This document shows, piece after piece, positions 1-8,413 of a stretch of DNA of 39,945 nucleotides (its first letter is position 1; every line of letters starts with the position of its first letter). The position numbers were made by a program, and so were the translations under genes. The DNA comes from Acetobacter sp. GTDB lineage: Bacteria > Pseudomonadota > Alphaproteobacteria > Acetobacterales > Acetobacteraceae. The notes beneath the pieces were generated by a model that saw nothing but the letters and a program-made list of their open reading frames with translations, searched no databases and was not told where the DNA came from. Location of the stretch: NCBI GenBank assembly GCA_012517935.1, contig JAAYUA010000034.1, forward strand, positions 1 through 39,945, given 5' to 3'.

Positions 1-280
1 CACTCGAAAAGATTTCTTTGTGCGTAACATCAGAAACAGACGTGCTTGATGTCGCGATCATCAGAACATTCTGGAAAATTCTTCCGGATTCTTCATCCGC
101 GAAGCACAGATAAATTGTTCACAAAACATTCGACCTCCATGTGATCCATTTCGCAACGGAAGGCTTTTCACGACACGTCATTTATGAAACGTGAAGATCA
201 TTATAAAATCTTAGAATTTTAATTTTTTCTAAATATTTTAACGTGAAAATAGACAGTATTCTTGAACAGGAACTGTCATC
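1..280. other. Non-coding, AT-rich upstream region
   Basis: No convincing gene is seen on either strand. Roughly 195-245 is strikingly AT-rich compared with the rest of the window and could hold a promoter reading rightwards, but no clear -35/-10 pair could be assigned. Confidence 0.5.
252..277. repeat. Short inverted repeat before a small ORF
   Basis: GACAGT (252-257) and ACTGTC (272-277) form a 6-bp inverted repeat with a 14-nt spacer, ending 3 nt before the ATG at 281. It could be an operator half-site pair or a weak hairpin over the start region. Six-base arms can arise by chance. Confidence 0.25.
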
Positions 281-568
281 ATGCGCGTTCTGGAAGCGAC
301 CCGACTCATATCTACCGGCGTTCTGGCCCCCGAAATCTTATGGGGCATCACAACAATGACTGAACGCGTTACGATTTCTCTTTTGCTCGGACGTCCAGAT
401 TTCCTGCCATCAGCTGCCAACACACCACATCTTGCGTGGAAACAGCTCAACGCCAGACAAAGAGACCTTGTCATGCGTCGCGCACCTGCGCGCGTCCGAC
501 GCTGCCTTCCAGGCTATATATCCGCTGTCCCCGCATCAGGAAAACACCATTCCCAAAAAGAGAAATAA
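281..568 (+). CDS. Possible small hypothetical protein (95 aa)
   Basis: I do not recognise this ORF. It has an ATG with AGGA about 10 nt upstream, lies downstream of an AT-rich stretch and has an unremarkable codon mix. The middle reads like a folded protein (for example LAWKQLNARQRDLVMRRAP, a plausible amphipathic helix), while the C-terminal third is basic and low in complexity. No signal peptide or membrane segment is visible. A second overlapping frame (432-683) is also open, which weakens the case. It faces away from the minus-strand operon that ends at 687. It may be a real lineage-specific gene or a chance ORF. Confidence 0.3.
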   Translation: MRVLEATRLISTGVLAPEILWGITTMTERVTISLLLGRPDFLPSAANTPHLAWKQLNARQRDLVMRRAPARVRRCLPGYISAVPASGKHHSQKEK

Positions 569-686
569 CACTCCGGATCTACGATTCCAGAAATGTCAGG
601 ATACGCGATTACGATTGTCTGCGAGACATGATGGCAAATCCGGCGTGACCACTGATATGATTTCCAGGGCAATGCCAGAGTAGAAA

Positions 687-2408
687 TCAATTCCCTGAAT
701 CGCCATAAAGACCGATATCAAGATGTTTCCCGTTTGAATAATTGACGCCTTTTACGCGGCCGAATTCAACCAGAGAGACATCTGATCCAGCCAATCCTTT
801 ACGGAATTCGTCTTCGGATCGACGATCGATCAAAACCAGTGTGCAGGAACGATTTTTCTTCATGGCCGCTACTGCATCGGGCACACCTTTCAACTGAACA
901 TCGCCATGCATCATGAAGACCAGACTTGGTTCAGAAAATGATATCGAGATCACTTGTGTCTGCGGGCACGGGCGATACTCTTCAACCAGTTGAGCCAGAC
1001 GTGGCGCCAGCCAGATCGAGTGCAGCCCGGGAATCACCGACAGGAACAATCCCGCATAAATGATGATTGCCATTCCCATGGCCCCCATCGCCCCCTGCCA
1101 GACGCGTCCCTTTATAATTTCCCGCAAAACAATAAACAGCAAAGGCAAAGACCCGGCAGTCGCAATCCAGGCTGACAGCGGAACATGATGTTCCAGAACC
1201 CATGAGAGAACGACACCCGCACAGATCAAAGCCAGCCCGAGAAGAGCCCATAAAGCTCCATAAAGACCAATCAAAACACGGGCTGTACGGGATTTCGGAC
1301 GAATATCCTCACCGTGCCAGGCCCGGACAAGAATAAATCCGGTCAACAAAGCAACCGCCGGCCAGACGGGCATCACGTAATGAGGAAGCTTCGTTGCAAT
1401 CAGTTCAAACACCATCCAATGCGGGATGATCCAGCACAACAGGAATCGGACAGCAAAATTCTTTCGGGCGGCAAAAATCGCTGGCACCGACATGACCGCG
1501 AACAGGGAACCCGGCCAGAAAGTCAGAAGGAAGACGAGGATATGATATCCGGGCGGAAGACCATGTGCTTCCTGACCATGACCTATTTTCCCCAGAAAGT
1601 TGCGTCCGACAGCACGGCTGAAAAATTCACCATGACTGACAACATCAATCGCAACACACCACGGCAGGACCACCAGCAACATCACCAGCCAGCCCCATGC
1701 GGGCCGAAGACGTTTCCACCATGAGCGATCGCGTTCAGCAATCCAGAGACCCAGAATCGTTCCAAAACCCGGAATCAGAATGACCGGCCCCTTGAGCATC
1801 AAGCCACAGCCAAGAGCCGCCCACCACCCCAAAGCAGTCAGAAGCGAGGTTTCCCGATTCGCATTGCGATCCAGCAAAACACGCAGGAGCAATGACTGAA
1901 CCAGCATCACCATCAGCAACAGAACGCTGTCGATGGTCGCCATACGCCCTTCGGCCGTGACCAGCACCGAAGTAACCAGCAAAGCAGCCCCAGTCAGACC
2001 CGCCGCCCTGCCGAACAAAAGCGCACCTATCCGTGCTGTCAGGACAGCAGAGGCAACGATCGCCAGAAGAGATGGAATCCGATAAGGCCAGACCTGCCAG
2101 AAATTCTGCTTCCCCGCCGCAGAAACTGCGACTGATTCCAGCCAGTAAATGCCCGCAGGTTGCAGGTAACGGGGTTTGTCCTGAAAGCGCACATCAACGA
2201 AATTGCCACTGCCCAACATCTGGGCGGTCGCTTCCATATAACGCGGTTCATCACGATCAAAAGGGGGAATGCTCGCGCGCCCGGGCAGGAAAAGACAGAA
2301 AACACCCAGAGCAAAAAACAGCAGGCGGAGACGCCATTTTCTGTCGCGCTGATCTTTTGGGGAGCCCGTGGCTTTCTTCCGAAGAAAAGACACCAGCGCT
2401 CTCACCAT
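687..2408 (-). CDS. ArnT-like membrane glycosyltransferase (GT-C, PMT_2 family)
   Basis: A 573-residue polytopic inner-membrane protein of the ArnT/PMT family, which moves a sugar from a polyprenyl-phosphate donor to a periplasmic acceptor such as lipid A. After a basic N-terminus and a first membrane helix (about 28-44), the first periplasmic loop has the family hallmark PPFDRDEPRY (acidic residues D51, D53, E54), followed by the DKPRYLQPAGIYWLE segment. About ten further hydrophobic helices and a soluble periplasmic tail (about 460-573) follow. The start at 2408 overlaps the end of the upstream GT2 gene by 7 nt (ATGGTGA) with AAGGA just before it, so the two are coupled. No other Ara4N-pathway gene is in the window, so the sugar need not be aminoarabinose; a hexose is equally possible. 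It ends the atp-GT operon. Confidence 0.85.
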   Translation of the reverse strand: MVRALVSFLRKKATGSPKDQRDRKWRLRLLFFALGVFCLFLPGRASIPPFDRDEPRYMEATAQMLGSGNFVDVRFQDKPRYLQPAGIYWLESVAVSAAGKQNFWQVWPYRIPSLLAIVASAVLTARIGALLFGRAAGLTGAALLVTSVLVTAEGRMATIDSVLLLMVMLVQSLLLRVLLDRNANRETSLLTALGWWAALGCGLMLKGPVILIPGFGTILGLWIAERDRSWWKRLRPAWGWLVMLLVVLPWCVAIDVVSHGEFFSRAVGRNFLGKIGHGQEAHGLPPGYHILVFLLTFWPGSLFAVMSVPAIFAARKNFAVRFLLCWIIPHWMVFELIATKLPHYVMPVWPAVALLTGFILVRAWHGEDIRPKSRTARVLIGLYGALWALLGLALICAGVVLSWVLEHHVPLSAWIATAGSLPLLFIVLREIIKGRVWQGAMGAMGMAIIIYAGLFLSVIPGLHSIWLAPRLAQLVEEYRPCPQTQVISISFSEPSLVFMMHGDVQLKGVPDAVAAMKKNRSCTLVLIDRRSEDEFRKGLAGSDVSLVEFGRVKGVNYSNGKHLDIGLYGDSGN

Positions 2409-3181
2409 TCCTTCACATTACCAGGCAGACGCGTGCGATTACGCAGCCAGATCACACCCAGAAGGTCGCGGACTCCGACAACAGCACGTCCAAAATTGGT
2501 ATATTTCGACTGGCCATGCAGACGAGAACGATGCCTGACCGGACGACACAATAACGGAACGCCATAAACAGACATAAGTGCCGGCAGAAAACGGTGAAGG
2601 CCCTCAAATTGAGGAAGCGCGAGAAAATCCTCTCGCTGAAACAGCTTCATCGGCGCCCCGGTATCCGGACAACGATCCTGCAGAATACGCTGTCTCAGAC
2701 CATTCGCGAAACGGGTTGCTATACGGCGCGACAAACGATCATTGCGGCGCGGCCTGGTTCCCACCACAAGCGGCGGACGACCTTTAGCAGACACAGCCAG
2801 ATCAAGAAGAGCTGGAATTTCTGCTGGATCATCCTGCCCATCACCATCCAGCGTGGCAATCCAGCGGCCACGGGCCGCGGCGATCCCAGTTTTCAGTGCA
2901 GAAGATTTTCCACAACGCCTGTCATGACTCAGCACTCGAAGCTGACGCATCGAACCAATATCAGACTCTTCACGAATCTGGCGCAAAACATCTGCCGTAG
3001 CATCGTTGCTGCCATCATCGACAAATATGATTTCGGTCTCAGGAAGCTGAGAAAGAGCCTGAGAAATCTCCCGACATACAGAGGGAAGATTCTCGGCTTC
3101 ATTCAGAACTGCAACGACAATACTCAGAACAGGGACAGGTCCCGCCGAAATATTTTCCATATGGCCCGATGTTGCAGTCAC
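2402..3181 (-). CDS. GT2 family glycosyltransferase (ArnC/dolichol-phosphate mannosyltransferase-like)
   Basis: A cytoplasmic GT-A glycosyltransferase of about 259 residues, likely loading a sugar from a nucleotide donor onto undecaprenyl phosphate for the ArnT-like enzyme encoded next. Visible motifs are SIVVAVLNEAENLP near the N-terminus, the donor-site FVDDGSNDAT, and LDGDGQDDP carrying the DXD-type metal site, then a TGAPMKLF/FEGLHRFLPAL segment typical of the DPM1-like subfamily. Unlike full ArnC it lacks two obvious C-terminal membrane helices. The first possible start is the GTG at 3181, 14 nt after atpF; the ATG at 3160 is an alternative and neither has a strong Shine-Dalgarno site. 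It overlaps the ArnT-like gene by 7 nt. Sugar identity is unknown. Confidence 0.85.
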   Translation of the reverse strand: MTATSGHMENISAGPVPVLSIVVAVLNEAENLPSVCREISQALSQLPETEIIFVDDGSNDATADVLRQIREESDIGSMRQLRVLSHDRRCGKSSALKTGIAAARGRWIATLDGDGQDDPAEIPALLDLAVSAKGRPPLVVGTRPRRNDRLSRRIATRFANGLRQRILQDRCPDTGAPMKLFQREDFLALPQFEGLHRFLPALMSVYGVPLLCRPVRHRSRLHGQSKYTNFGRAVVGVRDLLGVIWLRNRTRLPGNVKEW

Positions 3182-3195
3182 AAGGGAAACTTCGC

Positions 3196-3696
3196 TCAGG
3201 CCACGCGCTTCGTCAAGGCAGACGGAAGAGCAGCAAGAGCATCATCAATCAGTTTTTCGTTCACAGCAGGAACAGACTGTTCGATCAGCTTATGAGACGC
3301 AGCAAAAGCCGCTTCGATGGCAGCGACACGGACTTCATCAACAGCAGCACGTTCTGCCGCAGCGATACGATCCTGAGCCTGCTTCTCGCGCTGACGAATC
3401 AGATCCTCGGCTTCAGTCCGGGCACGTGCTGCCATTTCCTCAGCCTGAACGCGGGAATGCTCAACAACTGAACGTGCCTCGACCAGAGCCAGTTCACGAT
3501 CACGCTTTGCATCTTCAAGCATCTGTTCGGCTTCACGACGAAGGCGAGCTGCTTCATCAAGATCCTGACGCACGCCATTGGCGTGTGCGTCCAGAAGTCC
3601 GGCAAGAGGAGTCCAGACTTTCTTCCCGAACAGAACAAAGAACAGAACGAGAGAAACGGTGAACCAGAAACCCGCTTCGTGGAAAAGGCTGGACAC
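3196..3696 (-). CDS. atpF: ATP synthase F0 subunit b
   Basis: Peripheral-stalk b subunit of the F-type ATP synthase (166 aa). One N-terminal membrane helix (about 8-28, GFWFTVSLVLFFVLFGKKVW) is followed by a long charged helix rich in Ala, Glu, Arg and Gln (about 40-150) that forms the coiled stalk holding F1. The GTG start at 3696 has GAGGGGA upstream. It is the last atp gene of the cluster, 123 nt after atpF', and is followed after 14 nt by a glycosyltransferase gene on the same strand. The F1 genes are not here, the usual alphaproteobacterial arrangement of separate F0 and F1 operons. Confidence 0.95.
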   Translation of the reverse strand: MSSLFHEAGFWFTVSLVLFFVLFGKKVWTPLAGLLDAHANGVRQDLDEAARLRREAEQMLEDAKRDRELALVEARSVVEHSRVQAEEMAARARTEAEDLIRQREKQAQDRIAAAERAAVDEVRVAAIEAAFAASHKLIEQSVPAVNEKLIDDALAALPSALTKRVA

Positions 3697-3819
3697 GGGA
3701 CTTTCCCCTCAGACACAAAAACCGGAAGACCCGAACATTCGGCTTCCGCTTTTCCTGTTAAAATATTTCCGCCGTCCGGCGAACCGGAAACGGCGGGATC
3801 GCAGGGCAGAAACCCTGCT

Positions 3820-4407
3820 TCAGACAGAACTCGCTGGCAGTGCTGCAAGCACCGCAGCTTCATCCGGCTTCACACCAGTCATGCGACTGACAATCAGTGA
3901 AGCTGTATCAGCAGCAGCAGGCCTCAAAGCTTCAAGAGCACGACGACGACCTTCAGCAACAGCCGCTTCAGCAGCAGCAATATCAGCTTCCAGCTTTGCG
4001 TTCATGTTGGCCAGACGCTCCGCAACCGCTGCACGCTCTGCATCCAGAACCTGCTCGACATGGGCCTGAGCCTCTGCCTGTGCTTCACGACGCGCCTTCA
4101 GAAGCTCGGCAACAGCAACGTCTGCTTCGCTTTTTGCATTGCGCGCAAGCTCAAGGTCACCGGCAATCCGGTCACTACGGTTTTTCAGAACCGTACCGAC
4201 TTTCGGCAGAGCCCAGCTGCGCAGCGCGAGAAAAAATATCAGAAAGATCACGCCGCCCCACATGACCTGACCAAGGGTCAGGGGGTTGGCGAAATCAAGC
4301 TGTGGCATCCCCGTTGCGTGCGCGGCAGGAGTTCCAGCGAACAGGACTCCGATGCCGGACAGCACAGCCGGGACAATGCCGGTACGGGCAGTCTTCAAAG
4401 CACGCAC
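3820..4407 (-). CDS. atpF': ATP synthase F0 subunit b'
   Basis: Second stalk subunit (b', 195 aa), found in alphaproteobacteria and photosynthetic bacteria as a partner of b. An extended N-terminus of about 50 residues contains a hydrophobic, signal-like stretch (VPAVLSGIGVLFAGTPAAHA); then comes the membrane anchor (about 48-66) and a long Ala/Glu/Arg-rich helix. The GTG start at 4407 has a G-rich sequence (GGGGGTT) upstream, and the gene lies 16 nt after atpE. The signal-like N-terminal stretch may be cleaved or may be a start-site artefact; no good internal start was seen before the anchor helix. Confidence 0.9.
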   Translation of the reverse strand: MRALKTARTGIVPAVLSGIGVLFAGTPAAHATGMPQLDFANPLTLGQVMWGGVIFLIFFLALRSWALPKVGTVLKNRSDRIAGDLELARNAKSEADVAVAELLKARREAQAEAQAHVEQVLDAERAAVAERLANMNAKLEADIAAAEAAVAEGRRRALEALRPAAADTASLIVSRMTGVKPDEAAVLAALPASSV

Positions 4408-4423
4408 GGGTTAACCCCCAGAA

Positions 4424-4648
4424 TCAGACGAAGAGGATCAGGAAGGCGATCAGCAGTGCGAACAGAGCAACAGCTTCCGTCAGCGCAAAGCCGAGCATGC
4501 CAAGGCCGAACACATGCGGGCGGGCAGCCGGGTTGCGAGCAATGCTGGCAACGAGGGTTGAGAAGATGTTGCCAAGGCCAATGCCAACGCCTGCGAGGGC
4601 GATTACAGCAATACCGGCACCGATTTCGCGAGCAGCAGCGATGTCCAT
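4424..4648 (-). CDS. atpE: ATP synthase F0 subunit c
   Basis: Proteolipid c subunit of 74 residues, the rotor ring of the ATP synthase. Two membrane helices (about 10-33 and 48-72) are joined by the polar RNP loop (R38-N39-P40). The proton-carrying carboxylate is E58 in [11 protein letters not shown]; no sodium-type ligand set is apparent, so the ring is probably proton-driven (inference). The glycine-rich first helix (GVGIGLGN) is the ring-packing motif. The ATG at 4648 has AAGGA about 9 nt upstream. It lies between atpB and atpF' in the standard order. Confidence 0.97.
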   Translation of the reverse strand: MDIAAAREIGAGIAVIALAGVGIGLGNIFSTLVASIARNPAARPHVFGLGMLGFALTEAVALFALLIAFLILFV

Positions 4649-4705
4649 TTTGGTTATTCCTTAACTTCAGATCAAGATGGAGGCAGTCAGGAGGGGGCCC
4701 TGTTG

Positions 4706-5458
4706 TCAGTGAGCGACGGCTTCCCTCAGGTAAATGCAGGTGAGGATGGCGAACACATACGCCTGCAGGGCCCCCACCAGCAATTCAAGACCCACCAGCG
4801 CCATGTTGATGACAAGCGGGCCAACCGCCAGAACGTCGCCAATGAAACCAAGGCTGGCAAGCATGACAACGAAGCTGGCGAAAATATCGAACATGACGTG
4901 TCCGGCAACCATATTCGCAAACAAACGGATCGAAAGGCTGACAGGACGCGACAGAAAGGACAGGATCTCAATCGGCACAAGCAGCGGCGCGAGCCATTTT
5001 GGCGCGCCAGCAGGCATGAAATGCGCGAAGAAATGCAGACCCTGAACCTTCAGGGATACGATCACCGCAAGCACGAACACCATCAGAGCCATCGCGAACG
5101 TCACGGCGATATGGCTGGTGTAGGTGAAAGCAAATGGCAGCATACCAAGATAGTTGCCGGCCATGATGAAGAAGAACAGGGAGAAGATGAACGGGAAGAA
5201 ACCAGCGCCTTCCGGGCCGATCGTATCAACCGCCATCTTGCGGATGAACTCATAGCAGAGTTCAGCAGCTGACTGGAGACGACCTGGAACAATCGCTGCC
5301 GGCTTCATCCCGAAATACAGGAAGGCCAAGACCAGACAGCAGGCCACCGCCATATAGATCGGAGACTGGCTGAGATTCAGGGCTACACCCAGATCACCCA
5401 GGATGGGGTGAAGCTCGAATTGCCCGAGCACGTCAATCGTTGAACCGCTCGCCAACAC
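4706..5458 (-). CDS. atpB: ATP synthase F0 subunit a
   Basis: Subunit a (250 aa), the stator proton-channel protein. Five to six hydrophobic helices are visible. The essential arginine lies in SLSIRLFANM (about residue 177), and the C-terminal LELLVGALQAYVFAILTCIY helix is the other conserved half-channel segment. The start is a GTG at 5458 with a strong GAGGAG site 4-5 nt upstream; an ATG just before it is in another frame. It follows atpI by 46 nt and precedes atpE by 57 nt. Confidence 0.97.
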   Translation of the reverse strand: MLASGSTIDVLGQFELHPILGDLGVALNLSQSPIYMAVACCLVLAFLYFGMKPAAIVPGRLQSAAELCYEFIRKMAVDTIGPEGAGFFPFIFSLFFFIMAGNYLGMLPFAFTYTSHIAVTFAMALMVFVLAVIVSLKVQGLHFFAHFMPAGAPKWLAPLLVPIEILSFLSRPVSLSIRLFANMVAGHVMFDIFASFVVMLASLGFIGDVLAVGPLVINMALVGLELLVGALQAYVFAILTCIYLREAVAH

Positions 5459-5504
5459 TCATCTCCTCAACCAGCACAATGTCCGCCGTTCTTCGGCGCG
5501 ACAG

Positions 5505-5807
5505 TCAGGACTGCGTGGTATCATCCGGCGGCCGAAACAGGCGCCAGACGTTCAGCACTCCAGAAGCCCCGCCCATAAATGCGAACAGGATGAGGAAAAG
5601 AGCACGAAAGCCAAACCATCGGTCCAGCCCCCAGCCAATAGCACACCCAACGACAAGCGCAGCAACCATTTCAGTTCCTGCTCTCAGGGCCAGACCCGCA
5701 AGCGACGCACTATCGTCATCCTGCGATACCGGCTGTTCCTGAACGATTCCCTGACGCCGCTCAGCAGCATTCAGACGCTCATCGAAAGAATTATGTTCCT
5801 CAGCCAT
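5505..5807 (-). CDS. atpI: AtpI-like ATP synthase assembly protein
   Basis: A 100-residue protein with a charged N-terminus and two membrane helices (about 42-60 and 67-90; ALVVGCAIGWGLDRWFG and ALFLILFAFMGGASG). This is the AtpI/AtpZ-like family that leads F0 operons and is linked to c-ring assembly or cation supply. The ATG at 5807 is preferred over the GTG at 5813 because GGAGG sits 5 nt upstream of it. It is the first gene of the cluster and follows a promoter-like sequence at 5834-5862. Confidence 0.9.
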   Translation of the reverse strand: MAEEHNSFDERLNAAERRQGIVQEQPVSQDDDSASLAGLALRAGTEMVAALVVGCAIGWGLDRWFGFRALFLILFAFMGGASGVLNVWRLFRPPDDTTQS

Positions 5808-5833
5808 CCGCACCTCCAGTCGGGTGCACGCGC

Positions 5834-5862
5834 TTGCTAACGATATGGCAATTTTCTGTCAA
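5834..5862 (-). promoter_or_regulatory. Putative sigma-70 promoter for the atpI operon
   Basis: On the minus strand a perfect -35 TTGACA (5862-5857) is followed by a 17-nt spacer and a weak -10 TAGCAA (5839-5834, 3 of 6 consensus positions), about 27 nt before the atpI ATG. The exact -35 and correct spacing are supportive; the poor -10 lowers confidence. Confidence 0.5.
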
Positions 5863-6174
5863 GCAAACCCTCATCTTTCACGCATTCTTCCCGGATTTTT
5901 TTTCATTCCCCGATCCCTGCATTCCCACACGCAAAGCAGCCGGAACAAGAAATCCCCCCTTTTCCTGTTCCTCAACGCAAAACCACACCATAGATTTCCA
6001 CAAGAAATTTTCAGTTCCCACAGAAAACCACACTGAATGCGGGAGAAAATTTTACGCCGTCTCGCAGCCACACAGCCAGACATATTTTGTCACACATTCA
6101 ATCCTTCGCTTCGGCCTTTATCCTTTGCTTTTCAGGCGTCATGATCGCTCAACAAGATGAGGGAAAAGACACAG
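5863..6174. other. Divergent intergenic region with strand-biased composition
   Basis: Spacer between the atpI operon (minus) and cfa (plus). The plus strand is poor in G and rich in C, A and T, with a run of eight T near 5897, a run of six C near 5955, and a 10-base direct repeat AAAACCACAC at 5979-5988 and 6024-6033. No gene is seen. It must hold the cfa promoter and any upstream elements of the atp promoter; no cfa promoter could be assigned confidently. Confidence 0.4.
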
Positions 6175-7413
6175 ATGAAACGTCTCCTTGTGCAAATCCT
6201 GTCACGCTTCATCGCAACCGGCACCCTGAAAGTGACATGGCCGGACGGCAGCACATCCATCTTTCGCGGCGCAACCGAAGGCCCCTCGGCAGCACTGATC
6301 ATCAGAACGACCGAAGCCATACGGCATCTGGTTTTCAACCCGGCTCTGGCGTTTGGTGAGGCCTGGATGGACGAAACCATCGAGCCGGATGGCTGTACGC
6401 TTTATGATCTTCTCAACCTCCTGATGATCAACAGCATGGGGCGGGGACATATTCTGGAAGAGGCGGCTTCCATCCTGCGCTATGCCCGGCGCACATGGAT
6501 CCAGTTCAACCCGGTGCAAAGATCCCGCAAAAATGTGGCCCATCACTATGATCTCGATGGCCGCCTCTACAATCTCTTCCTCGACAAGGATCGCCAGTAT
6601 TCCTGTGCCTATTTCAAAACAGGCAACGAAACGCTCGACGAAGCACAGGAAGCAAAGAAGCATCACATCGCATCAAAGCTCTGCCTGTCGCGACCGGACA
6701 TGGAAGTGCTCGATATCGGATGCGGATGGGGCGGAATGGCACTGACGCTCGCCCGTGATTATGGTGCCCGCGTCACCGGCATCACCCTGTCCACCGAACA
6801 GCTCGCCTGGGCTCGCAATCGGGCGGAAGTCGAAGGGCTCAGCCACCGCGTTCGATTTGAACTGCTCGATTATCGTCTGGTGCGCAAAAAATACGACCGG
6901 ATCGTGTCCGTCGGCATGTTCGAACATGTCGGGATCGCACATTACGATGATTTTTTCATGAAAATACGGGACATCCTGAATGACGACGGCGTAGCCGTCA
7001 TTCATTCAATCGGTCGCAATGATCGTCCCGGCACCACCAATCCCTGGATCGATAAATATATTTTCCCAGGGGGATATTCCCCAGCGCTCAGTGAAACATT
7101 CGCAGCAATCGAAAAATGCGGGCTCTGGGTGACAGACTGCGAAATCCTTCGCCTGCACTATGCCAGAACCCTCCGCTTATGGCGGGAACGTTTCGCTGCC
7201 GGACGCGAAAAAGCCAAGGCACTTTATGATGAACGTTTTTGCCGAATGTTCGAATTCTATCTTGCCGGTGCAGAACTTTCATTCCGCGTGCAGGGACATA
7301 TGAATTTTCAGATTCAGTTGACACGCGCAATCGACGCCGTGCCGTTCACCCGGGATTACATGATGGATGCAGAAACCAACGCTTCATCACACCACTTCAT
7401 TGAGAAGACCTGA
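6175..7413 (+). CDS. cfa: Cyclopropane-fatty-acyl-phospholipid synthase
   Basis: SAM-dependent enzyme (412 aa from the chosen start) that adds a methylene bridge to cis double bonds of membrane phospholipid acyl chains, commonly in stationary phase or acid stress. Domains: an N-terminal lipid-binding region (about 1-110, with the FGEAWMD stretch), then a Rossmann methyltransferase with VLDIGCGWGGMALTLA as SAM motif I (about 178-193), GITLSTEQLAWAR as motif II, and the YSCAYF cysteine conserved at the active site of the family, plus EHVG further on. The ATG at 6175 is preferred to the one at 6157 because GAGGGA lies about 10 nt before it. The 3' end overlaps the convergent dehydrogenase gene by 27 nt. 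Confidence 0.93.
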   Translation: MKRLLVQILSRFIATGTLKVTWPDGSTSIFRGATEGPSAALIIRTTEAIRHLVFNPALAFGEAWMDETIEPDGCTLYDLLNLLMINSMGRGHILEEAASILRYARRTWIQFNPVQRSRKNVAHHYDLDGRLYNLFLDKDRQYSCAYFKTGNETLDEAQEAKKHHIASKLCLSRPDMEVLDIGCGWGGMALTLARDYGARVTGITLSTEQLAWARNRAEVEGLSHRVRFELLDYRLVRKKYDRIVSVGMFEHVGIAHYDDFFMKIRDILNDDGVAVIHSIGRNDRPGTTNPWIDKYIFPGGYSPALSETFAAIEKCGLWVTDCEILRLHYARTLRLWRERFAAGREKAKALYDERFCRMFEFYLAGAELSFRVQGHMNFQIQLTRAIDAVPFTRDYMMDAETNASSHHFIEKT

Positions 7414-8352
7414 AGCCCCATTTCGTAATTTTTCTATATTCTCACGTAGAATATCACAGACGCGATATTCATACATCGAACTTTCACCTGCCTGATGTGG
7501 TGTCACAACCACATTCGGCAACATCCAGAAAGGCGAAGATTCAGGCAATGGCTCATCAATGAATGTATCCAGCCCGGCTCCACCAATTCTGCCTTCCGTA
7601 AGCGCAGCCACAAGATCAGCCTCAACCACCAGACCGCCACGTCCCACATTGATCAGTGTCGCATCAGCTTTCATCGCCTTCAGAAGCTGTGCATTCACAA
7701 GACCACGCGTGTCATCCGTCAATGGGCAGGCCAGAACGAGATAATCCGCCGATTTCACAACATCAGACAGACTGTCATCACCAACAAACCTAACCCCATC
7801 CAACCCGGACGCGGCTTCGACATTGCGCCGCACGACCGTCACCATAGCACCCAGCGCGCGGCACAATGACACCAGATGCTGGCCAATCGCTCCATATCCA
7901 ACGATGACAATGTGGCTGTTGTAAATTTCCCGACGCCGCAACTCGACATCCAGCCTGCGCCATAATTTCTCTTTCTGATCATCGCGTGCCATCGGCAGAT
8001 GTCTGGCAAAACCCAGCATGAGCGCCAGCGCATGCTCCGCCACCGCGATCGCATTCGCTCCTCGGGCATTGCATAACCGGATATCCCGCGCACGGATGGC
8101 GTCCAGATCGAACTGCTCGACTCCGGATGTAACACTCTGGATATAACGCAGCCTTGAAGAGCCTTCGAGAAATTCATTCTGCCAAAGCATTGTCAGCAGA
8201 ATATCGGCTTCTGGCAAAAATTGTCCTGCTTCACGACGGCTTGCCACCTGCACACATTCCACAGCTTCACCCCATGACGAGATGATACCCTTGAAATCAA
8301 AAACAGGATGAATCGCCAGAATACGCGGAACAGATGGAAAATTTTCAGTCAT
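7387..8352 (-). CDS. D-2-hydroxyacid dehydrogenase (NAD(P)-dependent)
   Basis: A 321-residue D-isomer-specific 2-hydroxyacid dehydrogenase, interconverting 2-oxo acids and D-2-hydroxy acids (glyoxylate, hydroxypyruvate or similar; substrate not predictable). The nucleotide-binding domain carries VGYGAIGQHL (GxGxxG). The catalytic triad is visible: Arg in INVGRGGLV, Glu in DTFIDEPLP, and His in VVTPHQAGES. The ATG at 8352 has GGAAGGA about 10 nt upstream. It lies 61 nt downstream of rsmA on the same strand and may be read from the lpt-surA-rsmA transcript. Confidence 0.88.
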   Translation of the reverse strand: MTENFPSVPRILAIHPVFDFKGIISSWGEAVECVQVASRREAGQFLPEADILLTMLWQNEFLEGSSRLRYIQSVTSGVEQFDLDAIRARDIRLCNARGANAIAVAEHALALMLGFARHLPMARDDQKEKLWRRLDVELRRREIYNSHIVIVGYGAIGQHLVSLCRALGAMVTVVRRNVEAASGLDGVRFVGDDSLSDVVKSADYLVLACPLTDDTRGLVNAQLLKAMKADATLINVGRGGLVVEADLVAALTEGRIGGAGLDTFIDEPLPESSPFWMLPNVVVTPHQAGESSMYEYRVCDILRENIEKLRNGASGLLNEVV

Positions 8353-8413
8353 GTCGCGGCATCCTTCCCAATCCCTTACAGGTGAAAGACGATATCCCGG
8401 AATGCCGCCTCAA

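Noticed and set aside
5824..6160. Small ORFs in the atpI-cfa spacer
   Set aside because: Several overlapping frames are open on both strands only because of the biased composition; none has a ribosome site or recognisable protein features.
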